Assembly (NCBI RefSeq): GCF_026008515.1
Contig: NZ_BQYM01000001.1
Location: 310,001-374,000 of the forward strand
Length of the DNA stretch: 64,000 nt
DNA from: Hoyosella levis
GTDB taxonomy: Bacteria > Actinomycetota > Actinomycetes > Mycobacteriales > Mycobacteriaceae
Direction: 5' to 3'
Every line of letters starts with the position of its first letter. Within the stretch, counting starts at the first letter, position 1. Below the pieces are notes generated by a model. It searched no databases, was not told where the DNA came from, and saw nothing but the letters and a program-made list of their open reading frames with translations. Positions 9,698 through 17,706 of this stretch are shown piece after piece. A program made the position numbers and the translations under genes.

Positions 9698-10087
9698 CCG
9701 GCCAACCTACCGGAGGAATCGATGCGGCGAAACGGAGCGAGTGGCCTCCCCTTCGATGCCGCCGCCGATGCCGACGCCGATCGTGAAGATCCAGCCACAT
9801 CCTGCGCGGCTGGATTTACATGATCGAGGCGGGGCACCAGCGACTCGCGCGTGGCAGTATCCAGGTATGGCCTGCCTCGCCCGAGCAATCACCCCCGGCT
9901 CTCGATCTCATGCCGAACTCGTGCGGCCTGCCGAGCGATGCGCCACGATCCCGCCGCGAGTGTGCGAATTCCGTCAGGGTTATCGGCGCAACCTGTCATT
10001 TCTCGCACTCTCGCTGGGGTCCGCCCTGGCTCAGGCGCCCGAATTCTCGCGCATATGCCGAGCCGACCGTACGCCCGGAGGTGGAAC
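9698..10087. other. Gene-poor 390-bp region
   Basis: I see no convincing gene here; the open frames lack ribosome sites and family features. It contains a short stem (9789-9796 with 9808-9815, ATCCAGCC/GGCTGGAT) and the first copy of the 61-bp hairpin element at 9954-10014. It is divergent (SNF2 left, methyltransferase right), so it must hold both promoters. Confidence 0.5.
9954..10014. repeat. 61-bp hairpin element, copy 1
   Basis: The first 24 bases (beginning CCGCGAGTGTGCGAA) are identical to copy 2 at 10848-10908. The last 22 bases (ending TCGCACTCTCGC) differ from it at two positions. The 15 bases between differ almost completely. The two ends form an imperfect hairpin (GCGAGTGTGCGAA against TTCGCACTCTCGC, where this copy reads TCTCGCACTCTCGC). 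The element ends 73 bp before the methyltransferase start. Confidence 0.85.
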
Positions 10088-10816
10088 GTGAGTGATCGCG
10101 CACGGAGCTTCGGCGAGGCTGCGGCCAGCTACGACCAGGTGCGTCCGCGCTACCCGCGGGAGCTGCTCGCGCGGATGCTGCCGACCGGGCCCGGGGTCAT
10201 CGTGGATTGCGGCGCGGGAACAGGCATCCTCACCGCCGAGCTCGTGGCGCTCGGGCACGAGGTGATCGCGGTGGACCCGGACGCGCGCATGCTCGACCGG
10301 CTGCGGGCGGTGCTGCCCAGTGTCACGGCGCTGGAGGGCCGGGCTGAATCAATGCCGCTCGCCGATGCCACGGCCACGGCGGTGGTGCTCGGGCAAGCCT
10401 GGCACTGGGTGGATGTGGCTGCGGCCTCGCGGGAGGTGGATCGTGTGCTGGCGCCCGGCGGGTCGTTGCTCTTGCTGTGGAACATCCGCGACGAGGCTGT
10501 GCCGTGGGTGCGGGAGCTCACCGGGATCATGCAGCGCAGTCCGGCGGAGGACATGCTGCGCGGCGAGGGCCCCCGCGTGGCGGCGCCCTTCACCCAGGAG
10601 GCCGCGGCGACGCACGAGTGGGCGCGGACCCTCACGCCCGATGAGCTTCGGGAGCTGGTGCGCAGCCGGAGCAATTACCTGGTGGCCAACGCTGCAGAGC
10701 GTGCCGAGGTGGATGCGCGGATCGAGGAGTTGCTGGCATCGCATCCTGATCTGCGCGGCCGGTCCCGCATCGAGCTGCCCTACCTCACCCATGCGTACCG
10801 GTACCGCCGGGCCTGA
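10088..10816 (+). CDS. Class I SAM-dependent methyltransferase
   Basis: This 242-residue protein belongs to the ubiquinone-biosynthesis/small-molecule methyltransferase type. Motif I is VIVDCGAGTGILTAEL, motif II the acidic loop VIAVDPDARML, and the post-motif segment is EGRAESMPLADATATAVVLGQAWHWV, with REVDRVLAPGGSLLLLWN as motif III. The start at 10088 (GTG, encoding SDRARSFGEAAASYDQVRPRYP) follows GGAGG at about 8 nt. Longer in-frame extensions would read through the 61-bp repeat and are unlikely. The substrate is unknown. The gene is bracketed by direct copies of a 61-bp hairpin element at 9954 and 10848, an arrangement worth noting for mobility or regulation. Confidence 0.9.
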   Translation: MSDRARSFGEAAASYDQVRPRYPRELLARMLPTGPGVIVDCGAGTGILTAELVALGHEVIAVDPDARMLDRLRAVLPSVTALEGRAESMPLADATATAVVLGQAWHWVDVAAASREVDRVLAPGGSLLLLWNIRDEAVPWVRELTGIMQRSPAEDMLRGEGPRVAAPFTQEAAATHEWARTLTPDELRELVRSRSNYLVANAAERAEVDARIEELLASHPDLRGRSRIELPYLTHAYRYRRA

Positions 10817-10847
10817 ATCGCTCGACCCGGCTGCGGGAATCCTCGCC

Positions 10848-10908
10848 CCGCGAGTGTGCGAATTCCGTCAGCCTTTCTCACGATCGCTGTCGTTTTTCGC
10901 ACTCTCGC
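10848..10908. repeat. 61-bp hairpin element, copy 2
   Basis: It has the same length and orientation as copy 1 (9954-10014), with identical 5' 24 bases, near-identical 3' 22 bases and an unrelated 15-base middle. It lies 31 bp after the methyltransferase stop. It runs into the neighbouring hydrolase gene, supplying that gene's stop codon (10868-10870) and about its last 13 codons. Confidence 0.85.
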
Positions 10909-11857
10909 GAGCCAGGGACCCGGGACTCACAGCCCCCACCGCCGGAACCATATCGACGGCGGTGAAGTCGTCGCGGGTGCGGGCGATCGTGGCTTCCTGG
11001 TAGTGGCCGGACTCCTTGCGGTGCAGGGATTCGGCGAGGAGCTCGGCGAGGGTAGGGCGCATGTGTGCCCACATGTGGCCGTGGTTGCGTATGACGGTGA
11101 TGGCCGTGCTTCCCGGGTGGCGGGTGTTTCGCCGCAGCACGGCGTCGATGTGGTCGGAGTGGCTGGTGAGCGCATCATGCACGCCGATGATGTCGTGCCA
11201 GGTGGTCGCGGGATTCAGGGTGTCGGGCAGCTCATGGAAAGACTTGCGCCGCATGATCATGGAGCGGCGGAGCTTGCTGAGCGGGTCCATTGTCGGCGCG
11301 GGGTGCTCGTGGTCGTGGGGATCGAAGTCGCCGACGATGGTCTCGATGGCGTCGCGGACGATGGGGCCCTCGCGGCGGAGCATGTGGACGGCGCGCAGGA
11401 CGTGGCGGTGCAGGCCGTCCATCGTCCCGACGGACGAGAGGGTGACGAGGTGGTCGGCGTGGTCCTGGAGGGACTCGGCGACGGAGTAGGCGACAATGCC
11501 GCCCCAGGACATCCCCGCAACGTGGAGCGGGTCGGGGTGGATCCGCGCGAGGGCGTGGGCGTGGCTGTCGGCGAACCTGCGGCGGTCGGTGCGGCGGTGG
11601 ACATGGTCGGCCATGGGCGCGATGATCGGGCGCTCGAGGTGCTGGGCGTAGGACCAGAGGTACCGCTGGCCGAGGGTGGTGTTGGGGGTGGATCCGAAGC
11701 CGTTGTAGATCACCACGGGCTGCACGTGCTCGAATCGCCGGTTGAGGAGGTAGAAGCGGAACTTATCGCCGGAGGTGCGGTCCGTGGCGACGTTGTACTG
11801 GGTGATCTCGTCGCGGAAGGTGTGATAGGCCGCACCGAGGTGGTCCGTTTCGTCCAT
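10868..11857 (-). CDS. Alpha/beta hydrolase-fold protein
   Basis: This 329-residue protein has a nucleophile-elbow motif GMSWGG (in LHVAGMSWGGIVAYSVAESL), with VVIYNGFGSTPNT likely forming the oxyanion-hole strand and NHGHMWAHMRPTLAELL holding the probable catalytic His. The substrate is unknown. The start MDETDHLGAAYHTF at 11857 is preferred; the longer frame from 12103 runs through the intergenic repeats and looks non-coding. The ribosome site is weak. The last residues (RESAKNDSDREKG) are encoded inside copy 2 of the 61-bp element, so the native C-terminus was probably altered by that element. Confidence 0.82.
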   Translation of the reverse strand: MDETDHLGAAYHTFRDEITQYNVATDRTSGDKFRFYLLNRRFEHVQPVVIYNGFGSTPNTTLGQRYLWSYAQHLERPIIAPMADHVHRRTDRRRFADSHAHALARIHPDPLHVAGMSWGGIVAYSVAESLQDHADHLVTLSSVGTMDGLHRHVLRAVHMLRREGPIVRDAIETIVGDFDPHDHEHPAPTMDPLSKLRRSMIMRRKSFHELPDTLNPATTWHDIIGVHDALTSHSDHIDAVLRRNTRHPGSTAITVIRNHGHMWAHMRPTLAELLAESLHRKESGHYQEATIARTRDDFTAVDMVPAVGAVSPGSLARESAKNDSDREKG

Positions 11858-12049
11858 GCGTCCATTATCGTGGGTGGGCGAGCCATGGCCACTCGGGAGG
11901 GGTGGCCAGCTTCTCGCAGGGGGATGTCGGGGAATCGCGCTACAGTTCCGGGCTGGTGCGGCCATTGGCGCGATGGTCAGCCTGGCTGCATGCTTGGAGG
12001 CGACGGTCCTGGTCCGATGAACCTGGAGCATGCGTTGTCTCCTGGCATG

Positions 12050-12106
12050 GCAAGCACCGTAGCAAGCAATAGTCCCGGGCAAGCACGAAACCGCAAGAGG
12101 CAAGCA
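12050..12106. promoter_or_regulatory. Cluster of GCAAGCA heptamers upstream of the FHA-SEDS operon
   Basis: Four exact GCAAGCA copies (12050, 12062, 12079, 12100) and a GCAAGAG variant (12093) lie on one strand within 57 bp, ending 30 bp before the FHA gene. Repeated short sites just upstream of an operon suggest an operator or promoter-proximal binding array. The function is inferred. Confidence 0.45.
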
Positions 12107-12135
12107 GCAGCAGGAAACGGTCAGGAGTTCACGGC

Positions 12136-12939
12136 ATGGACGTACTCGTCATCATGGTGTTCCTCGCGATCATCGCGGGCGCCTCGTGGTGGGCGTGGCA
12201 GCAGGCCCGCGCGCGTGCCCTGTCGTCGGTGGCTCGCGGCGCGGTCGCCAACCTGGTGCGCGGCGCCGAGTCTCGCCTGCCCGAGGAGCCTCTCGATGCG
12301 CTCATCCACCGCATTGGCGAGCAGATCCTGCGCAAGTCCGAGCGGACGCTGAGCACCCGGGTGCTGCCCGAGAGCGTGGTGCTGATCGTGGCGCCCGAGG
12401 TGGCGAGCAGGATCACCAGGAACTGGGATTCGTTCACTGATGATCTCGCCAACTATGTGCTGTCGTCCGCGGCCGATGAGGACTACATCACCGGCGACGT
12501 GCGGTTCACCCTCGCGGAGAACGAGCGGTTCCACCGGCGTCGTGTCGATACCATCCTGAACAAGTCAGCCGCTCCTGCCGGTGCCCGGGTCCGCCGCTCC
12601 GCGCCGCGCCCCACCGGTGATGTCACGCAGGTGGTCGGGCGCGCGCAGTGGTTGATCGAACCGCCCTCGGGCAAGGCTGTTCCGATCTCGGAGGGCCGTG
12701 CGTGGAAGATCGGGGCCGGGGGCACGTGCGACATCATCATCAACGAGCCGATCGTCAGCCGCGAGCATGCCAGCATCACCGCGAAGGGCGACTCGCTGAC
12801 CATTACTGACTTGTCGAGCACCAACGGGACGTGGCTCGACAAGAAGAAGCTCGACCGCCCCCTCACGATCACCAAGGACACCACCATCGATCTCGCTGGA
12901 CGCGTCCCGGTTCGCTTCGTCCATCTCGCGGCGCTCTAG
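12136..12939 (+). CDS. Membrane-anchored DUF3662-FHA protein, FhaA-like
   Basis: This 267-residue protein opens with one hydrophobic helix (about 2-20, VLIMVFLAIIAGASWWAW). A DUF3662-like region follows (about 30-140, with RTLSTRVLPESVVLIVAPEV and NWDSFTDDLANYVLSSA). A C-terminal FHA domain (about 170-260) has the phosphothreonine-binding signatures WKIGAGGTCD, SREHASI and SSTNGTWLD. In mycobacteria FhaA is a phosphopeptide-binding regulator of peptidoglycan synthesis. Here it leads an operon whose third gene is a SEDS-PBP fusion, so it probably recruits or regulates that synthase. The N-terminal membrane helix is unusual. AGGAG lies about 9 nt before the ATG. Confidence 0.9.
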   Translation: MDVLVIMVFLAIIAGASWWAWQQARARALSSVARGAVANLVRGAESRLPEEPLDALIHRIGEQILRKSERTLSTRVLPESVVLIVAPEVASRITRNWDSFTDDLANYVLSSAADEDYITGDVRFTLAENERFHRRRVDTILNKSAAPAGARVRRSAPRPTGDVTQVVGRAQWLIEPPSGKAVPISEGRAWKIGAGGTCDIIINEPIVSREHASITAKGDSLTITDLSSTNGTWLDKKKLDRPLTITKDTTIDLAGRVPVRFVHLAAL

Positions 12940-12949
12940 CGGGCCGGCG

Positions 12950-13354
12950 ATGATCAACAACTTCCTCGCCCATGCGGCTGTCCTCATCATCGCTCTGCCC
13001 CTTCTCGCGCACGTGGTCCTGCGCGAGCGTCCGCCGAAGGAGGTCTCCCGGGCCTCCGGAAACGCACCGGTAGCAGGTTCGGGACGGGCAAGCGGCACAA
13101 AGGGAGCCCCGCCGAGCACGAAATCGGCCACGGGAGCGAAGGCACGCCGTTCCGGCAGCGACGGGACCGGTTCGCGATCGCTCGCCACGCGAATGCTGGG
13201 CCTGCCTCCCGAGGGCAAGCCCCCTAGCGGAAAACCCACCAGCAGCAAGTCCCCCAGCGGAAAATCCACCGGCGGAAAACCCACTAGCGGCAAGCCCGAT
13301 GCCAAGGATGGCGCCAAGAAGGGCCGTGGCGGCACGACGAAGCGGACGCGATGA
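12950..13354 (+). CDS. Small membrane-anchored, Lys/Pro/Ser/Gly-rich protein
   Basis: This 134-residue protein has one N-terminal membrane helix (MINNFLAHAAVLIIALPLLAHVVL). A long, highly basic and disordered tail ends in about six imperfect five-residue repeats of GKPTS type (about residues 88-118), encoded by a 15-bp tandem repeat near 13213-13300. I do not recognise a family. It lies 10 bp after the FHA gene, and its stop overlaps the start of the SEDS-PBP fusion as ATGA. Co-translation suggests it works with that enzyme, perhaps as a scaffold binding DNA, nucleotides or acidic cell-wall polymers, but this is inference. Confidence 0.8.
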   Translation: MINNFLAHAAVLIIALPLLAHVVLRERPPKEVSRASGNAPVAGSGRASGTKGAPPSTKSATGAKARRSGSDGTGSRSLATRMLGLPPEGKPPSGKPTSSKSPSGKSTGGKPTSGKPDAKDGAKKGRGGTTKRTR

Positions 13355-16017
13355 CTTCCACTACTGTGCCCGACCCCAGTGCCTCCACTGGCCCGCGCTG
13401 GACTTGGCATGAATCGCCGGTGGCCTCGACGTCCACCCGTGAATGGCGGATGGCGCTGCTCGTAGCGGCATCGAGCGGACTGCTGGTGCTCACCTCGCTG
13501 GGCAGGCTCGGCTGGCCGCTGGGGCAGGGCATCCTCCTGCTGATCGCTTCCCTGGTGGCACCGCTGCTGCTCACCGTGGCGGTGCGCGCGGCAATCGGCC
13601 CGCAGGTCTCCCTCGCGATGCCGTGGGCAGCGTGGTTCCTCACCTGCCTCGGCCTGGTCACCGGCTTCCGGCTAGCGCCGGGCAGCTTCATCACCACCAT
13701 GCTGTGGCTTGGCCTCGCGGTCACCGCGTTCGTCGTCTCGGCGCTGTTCACCAGCCGCTGGCATCCGCGGGTGTCCCGGCTGCACGCCGCGATGATCGCC
13801 GCCCTCGGCCTGGCCCTGATGGCGCTGCCGCTGGTGCCGTCCTTGGCCTACACAGTGGGCGAGGTGCGTGCCTGGATCCAGCTCGGCCCGTTCACCGCGC
13901 AGCCCGTCGAGTTCGCGCGCCCGCTCATCGTCATCTCCGTGGCGTTGCTGGCATTGTCGACGGCCTCGTCATTCCGCAAGGCCACCAAGCAGACCATCGC
14001 GATCACTGCGGTGCCGCTCTTCGCGGCCGGGCTGCTCGCGCTCTACCTCGACGATCTGGGCCCAGCGCTGGCGATCTTCGCGGGCGGTGCCACGATCATC
14101 ACGCTGTGCCTGCCCAAGATGCGCTACGCCCTGTGGCTCGCCGGGGCCGGTGCGGTGCTGCTCGGGCTGGTGTATCTGGTCTCGGGCAAGGTGCGCGACC
14201 GTGTATCCGAGATATGGGAGCCCGTTCTTCCTGATGGCAGCATCCGGCAGAACGGGATGGCGCAGATGGCTCTCTCGCGCGGGGGCTGGTTCGGCAGTGG
14301 CTTCAACCGCGGCAATCCCACTGTGGTGCCCGTGGTGGAGAGCGACTATGTGCTCGCTGGCATTGGCGAGGAGCGCGGCTACGTCACGCTGTTGGTGATC
14401 GTTGCGCTGTTCCTCGTGATCAGCCTCGCCGGGTGGTACTCGGCGCTGCGTGCTCGCACGCTGGCGATGCGGCTGATCACGGCAGGGCTGACGGCGATGT
14501 TCAGCATCCAGGCTGCCTACGTCATTCTCGGCAATCTCGGCGTGGTGCCCATGACGGGGATGGTCACGCCATTCCTGTCGAAGGGCGGCAGCGCGCTGAT
14601 CGGCATGTGGTTCACGATCGGCCTGATCGCGGGCGCTGGTTCCCGGGCGGTCAATCTCAATGCGCCGCGCAGCGAGCGGGATCTCACCCGGCGCATCGCG
14701 CGCGTCACCCCAGGCATCCCCGCGTTCTGGGTGCTTGTCGTCGCGGGCACGGTCATTGCCACGGCCGTGGTGGATCCGTTGCCCGCCTCGCAGTTCGGCA
14801 GCTTCGTGCCGCTCGACAAGCGCAGCGACCTGCTGGCCCGCGATGGCCAGGTGCTTGCGAGCACCACCCACGATGCGAGCGGGACCAGCCGGACCGTGCA
14901 TCAGGTGGCGGGAATGACCGATGCCAATCAGCGCTTGATCAGTGTCGTGGACAATCGCATCCAGGAATGGCCGAATTGCGGTAGCTGGTGGCGGCTGATG
15001 CTCGATCTTGACTGCCCGCCGCAGCCCGCTGTCTCCGCGCTGTCGCCGACGGTGCAGGCCGCTGCGCGCGACGCTCTCGGCGGCGTGTCCGGGGACGTCG
15101 TTGTCCTCGATACCGCCACGAGCTCGGTGCTCGCGGCCTACTCGACGCCTGATGCTTCCGGGCGCTGGGGCAATGGGCATCCGGCGCTGGCCGCGGACTC
15201 CGCGCCCGGTTCCACCTACAAGATCATCACAGCGGCCGCGGTGCTCGATGCCGGGCTGGAGGGGCAGACCGAGAGCCGCTCCGAGTACACCCCTCCCGGC
15301 GGCTTCGGCACCGTCCACAACCATGATCTTGGCCCTGCCGGCGGAACCCTGGAGGAGGCACTGGCCGAGTCCTCCAACACCGCTTTCGCGGAGCTCGCCA
15401 TCGAGATCGGAGCCGACCGGATCCGCGGGATGACCGATGCGATGAGCGGCTGGGACAACGACGGCACCACGTTCGCCAGCAGGCCCGTGGCGCTCGGTGG
15501 GCTCGGCGACCCCGATGCGATCGCTCGCACCGGTTTCGGCCAGCAGGATGTGCGTGCCACTCCCCTCGCTATGGCGCACGTCGCAGCGATCGTCGCCACC
15601 GGAGGCACGAGCAGCCCGCCCCGCTCCATCATCGGTGCGTGCCGCGGCGACCGCTACGCCCCGACCGATGCACCGGCTCGCGAGCGTGTCATCGAGCCCG
15701 AGGCAGCACAGCGCATCCGCGAGGGCATGGAGCTCTCCGTCAGCACCGGCAACGTGCCCGCCCTATACGGGCTCACCGAGGACATCGCCGCCAAGACCGG
15801 AACCGCCGAGAACAGCGACGGCCTGTACGACGGCTGGATCGTCGCCATCGCTCCGGTGGAGGGCAGCAACATCGTCGTCGCGGTGCGGGTCCTCGCGGAC
15901 TCCGCGACAGGAACGGACCGGGGTGGCGCTAGCAGTGCCGGACCCGTCGCCGCTTCGGTACTGCGCGCCGCGATCGCCGACCGCGGCGCCAGCACTAATC
16001 CCTGCGCCGGCAACTAG
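13351..16017 (+). CDS. SEDS glycosyltransferase-class B PBP transpeptidase fusion (RodA/FtsW + PBP2-like)
   Basis: One 888-residue protein holds both halves of a peptidoglycan synthase. Residues about 30-440 form a multi-spanning SEDS domain with the characteristic GGWFGSGFNRGN and ESDYVLAGIGEERGY segments; Asp332 in the latter matches the essential SEDS aspartate. GMVTPFLSKGGSALIG is also typical. After a further membrane helix (about 460-478, FWVLVVAGTVIATAVV), a periplasmic linker leads to a penicillin-binding transpeptidase domain. It has SxxK at Ser621-Lys624 (STYK), SxN at Ser674-Asn676 (SSN) and KTG at Lys815-Gly817. SEDS polymerases and class B PBPs normally act as separate partner proteins; here they are one chain. 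It is the last gene of an ATGA-coupled operon. Confidence 0.96.
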   Translation: MTSTTVPDPSASTGPRWTWHESPVASTSTREWRMALLVAASSGLLVLTSLGRLGWPLGQGILLLIASLVAPLLLTVAVRAAIGPQVSLAMPWAAWFLTCLGLVTGFRLAPGSFITTMLWLGLAVTAFVVSALFTSRWHPRVSRLHAAMIAALGLALMALPLVPSLAYTVGEVRAWIQLGPFTAQPVEFARPLIVISVALLALSTASSFRKATKQTIAITAVPLFAAGLLALYLDDLGPALAIFAGGATIITLCLPKMRYALWLAGAGAVLLGLVYLVSGKVRDRVSEIWEPVLPDGSIRQNGMAQMALSRGGWFGSGFNRGNPTVVPVVESDYVLAGIGEERGYVTLLVIVALFLVISLAGWYSALRARTLAMRLITAGLTAMFSIQAAYVILGNLGVVPMTGMVTPFLSKGGSALIGMWFTIGLIAGAGSRAVNLNAPRSERDLTRRIARVTPGIPAFWVLVVAGTVIATAVVDPLPASQFGSFVPLDKRSDLLARDGQVLASTTHDASGTSRTVHQVAGMTDANQRLISVVDNRIQEWPNCGSWWRLMLDLDCPPQPAVSALSPTVQAAARDALGGVSGDVVVLDTATSSVLAAYSTPDASGRWGNGHPALAADSAPGSTYKIITAAAVLDAGLEGQTESRSEYTPPGGFGTVHNHDLGPAGGTLEEALAESSNTAFAELAIEIGADRIRGMTDAMSGWDNDGTTFASRPVALGGLGDPDAIARTGFGQQDVRATPLAMAHVAAIVATGGTSSPPRSIIGACRGDRYAPTDAPARERVIEPEAAQRIREGMELSVSTGNVPALYGLTEDIAAKTGTAENSDGLYDGWIVAIAPVEGSNIVVAVRVLADSATGTDRGGASSAGPVAASVLRAAIADRGASTNPCAGN

Positions 16018-16021
16018 CAGG

Positions 16022-16921
16022 CTATTCGCTGGAGCGTTCCTCCAGACCGCCGAGGGTGATCACGTACTCGCTGGTCTCCTCGTCGAACTCGACGGAGTAG
16101 GTGGTGGGGAAGTATCCGTCGCGCGTGAAGGCCTCGGGCTGCGGGATGTCCTGCTCCAGGGAGGGCTTGCCGAGCAGCCATTCCCGGGTGATCATCGGCT
16201 CCACGAAGATGAACTCGCCGTCCCAGCTGCCCATGATGAGCGTGGACTCGAAGACGTACTCGCCAGGGACGAGCTCGTCGGCGCTATCGAGCCAGTGCAC
16301 GCCCATGTTCGGCACGCCCTGCATCTCGATCGGAGGCTCCGGCGGCACCACGTAGCCCTCAGGCATGTAGGGCTCGTCGGGAAGGTTCGCGGCCTTCGCG
16401 GTGAATTCCGGATCAGTGGGCATGATCTCGGCGACGTCGGTCTCGTCGATCATGAAGAAGTGCATATCGAAGTGGGGCTTGTCGAACAGGCCGGGCGGCT
16501 CGTGGCCGCCACTTGCCCAGTCGAGCGACACATGGTTGAACATGGTGGATCCCGCGCTCTCGGGCAGCTCGAGCGTCCACACCGTCGGGGGCGCGTCCGG
16601 ATCATCGGGCAATCCCTCGAGGGCATCCTCGGTGATCCGGATTCCCACCTCGCGGGGGTTGTCCTCGGCGTCGACGGTGACGAAGGCGCTGGCCTCGCCC
16701 TCGCCCACCGTGACAACAGGCCCGCGCTCGAGGTTTGCGCCGGGTTGCTCGTCCGCGGCGGTGGTCGTGTCACTCGGCGCGGTGGTGGTGGTTTCACTGC
16801 CCCCAGTGGTGGTGCCTCCAGCGCTGGGCTCGGTGTCGTCGCTGCCGCAGCCGGCAGCCAGCACGGCGAGGGTGATGGCGCTCGCAGCGAGCGACCGTCC
16901 TCGCAGCACGGTGGTGGTCAT
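16022..16921 (-). CDS. Lipoprotein, DUF5602/TTHB210-like
   Basis: This 299-residue predicted lipoprotein starts MTTTVLRGRSLAASAIT with the lipobox LAAGC, so lipidation is expected on the Cys near residue 24. A Thr/Ser-rich linker of about 50 residues follows (GGTTTGGSETTTTAPSDTTT). A globular domain contains FDKPHFDMHFFMIDE and GVPNMGVHWLDSADELVPGEYVFES, resembling the TTHB210-like DUF5602 family; the family call is from memory of the motif. The start at 16921 has AAGGA upstream. In-frame codons extend to 17035 but would bury the signal peptide. The stop lies only 5 bp from that of the SEDS-PBP gene. The ligand is unknown; His and Asp clusters could bind metal. Confidence 0.82.
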   Translation of the reverse strand: MTTTVLRGRSLAASAITLAVLAAGCGSDDTEPSAGGTTTGGSETTTTAPSDTTTAADEQPGANLERGPVVTVGEGEASAFVTVDAEDNPREVGIRITEDALEGLPDDPDAPPTVWTLELPESAGSTMFNHVSLDWASGGHEPPGLFDKPHFDMHFFMIDETDVAEIMPTDPEFTAKAANLPDEPYMPEGYVVPPEPPIEMQGVPNMGVHWLDSADELVPGEYVFESTLIMGSWDGEFIFVEPMITREWLLGKPSLEQDIPQPEAFTRDGYFPTTYSVEFDEETSEYVITLGGLEERSSE

Positions 16922-17083
16922 GGTGGTGGTCCTTCTCCGACGGTGCGCGGCCTCGGATGGCCGTGCTCCCACCGGTAATCTTGCGCGCTTTTCGCACGAA
17001 TAGGGAGAGTTTCCAGGTCTATTTTCCTCCGGCATCAGCTTTTTAGAGACCCACGCTTCTGCTTGGCTCGTTTTTCTCCAGGT

Positions 17084-17554
17084 CTAGCGCTGTTCGTCCA
17101 CGCGACGATGCTGCAACCACCACGCCACCGCCGTGGCAAGGAGGAGCAACAGCGCGATGGCCAGGGGCGGCGAGTAGGTGAAGGCACGCCACCAGGCAGT
17201 CAGGATGGCGATACCACCGAGTGAATAGATGGCAGCCCATGCCGCGCATCCAACGAGCATGGCGATCAGGTAGCGGACGAATCGCATGCGGGTCGCACCG
17301 GCAGTCGCATTGACGGCGGTCTGCAATCCAATGGTGAGGAAGGAGGCGGTGACAGCGGGTGGCCCGTAGCGATCGATGATGGCGCGGGAACGCTCGAGCC
17401 GCGGCTCGATGCGGGCGCCGAGACGCGTCCGGTACAGGCCCGCCCCGAGGAGCCGTCCAAGCCAATAGGTGGCCTGGGCACGGAGGAAGACGATGCCGAA
17501 CAGGGCGAGATACACCACGATGAAGGGATGCCCGGAGAGGAAGCTGTACTCCAT
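17084..17554 (-). CDS. DedA/SNARE-associated family membrane protein
   Basis: This 156-residue membrane protein has three to four hydrophobic segments and the DedA-like middle region (YWLGRLLGAGLYRTRL and RYGPPAVTASFLTIGLQTAVNATAG). It fits small DedA relatives thought to act in lipid flipping or membrane homeostasis. The start MEYSFLSGHPF at 17554 follows a GGGGAGGAG ribosome site; the longer frame from 17647 lacks one. The overlapping frame at 17043-17615 was rejected because its product is not membrane-like. A 10-base direct repeat TCCAGGTCTA occurs at 17012 and 17077, the second covering the stop codon. Confidence 0.8.
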   Translation of the reverse strand: MEYSFLSGHPFIVVYLALFGIVFLRAQATYWLGRLLGAGLYRTRLGARIEPRLERSRAIIDRYGPPAVTASFLTIGLQTAVNATAGATRMRFVRYLIAMLVGCAAWAAIYSLGGIAILTAWWRAFTYSPPLAIALLLLLATAVAWWLQHRRVDEQR

Positions 17555-17706
17555 GGGCTCCTCCCCTGGTCCGTCCGTGCCCGGCAGTCGTCCCGATACT
17601 AGTGCGCGCCGCCACCGAACGGGGACTCTCGATCCCGTACCGGGCAAGCGGTGATCCGCGCTGATAGCGTCAGCCGCAGGGTTTGTTGCTGGCCGAGGGA
17701 GGGTCC

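Noticed and set aside
9501-10091. Plus-strand open frames covering 9501-10091
   Set aside because: They have no ribosome site or recognisable motif, partly overlap the SNF2 gene antisense, and run through the 61-bp repeat.
17043-17615. 190-codon minus-strand frame overlapping the DedA-like gene
   Set aside because: The product is Arg/His/Pro-rich and not membrane-like. The alternative frame gives a coherent DedA-type membrane protein with a strong ribosome site.
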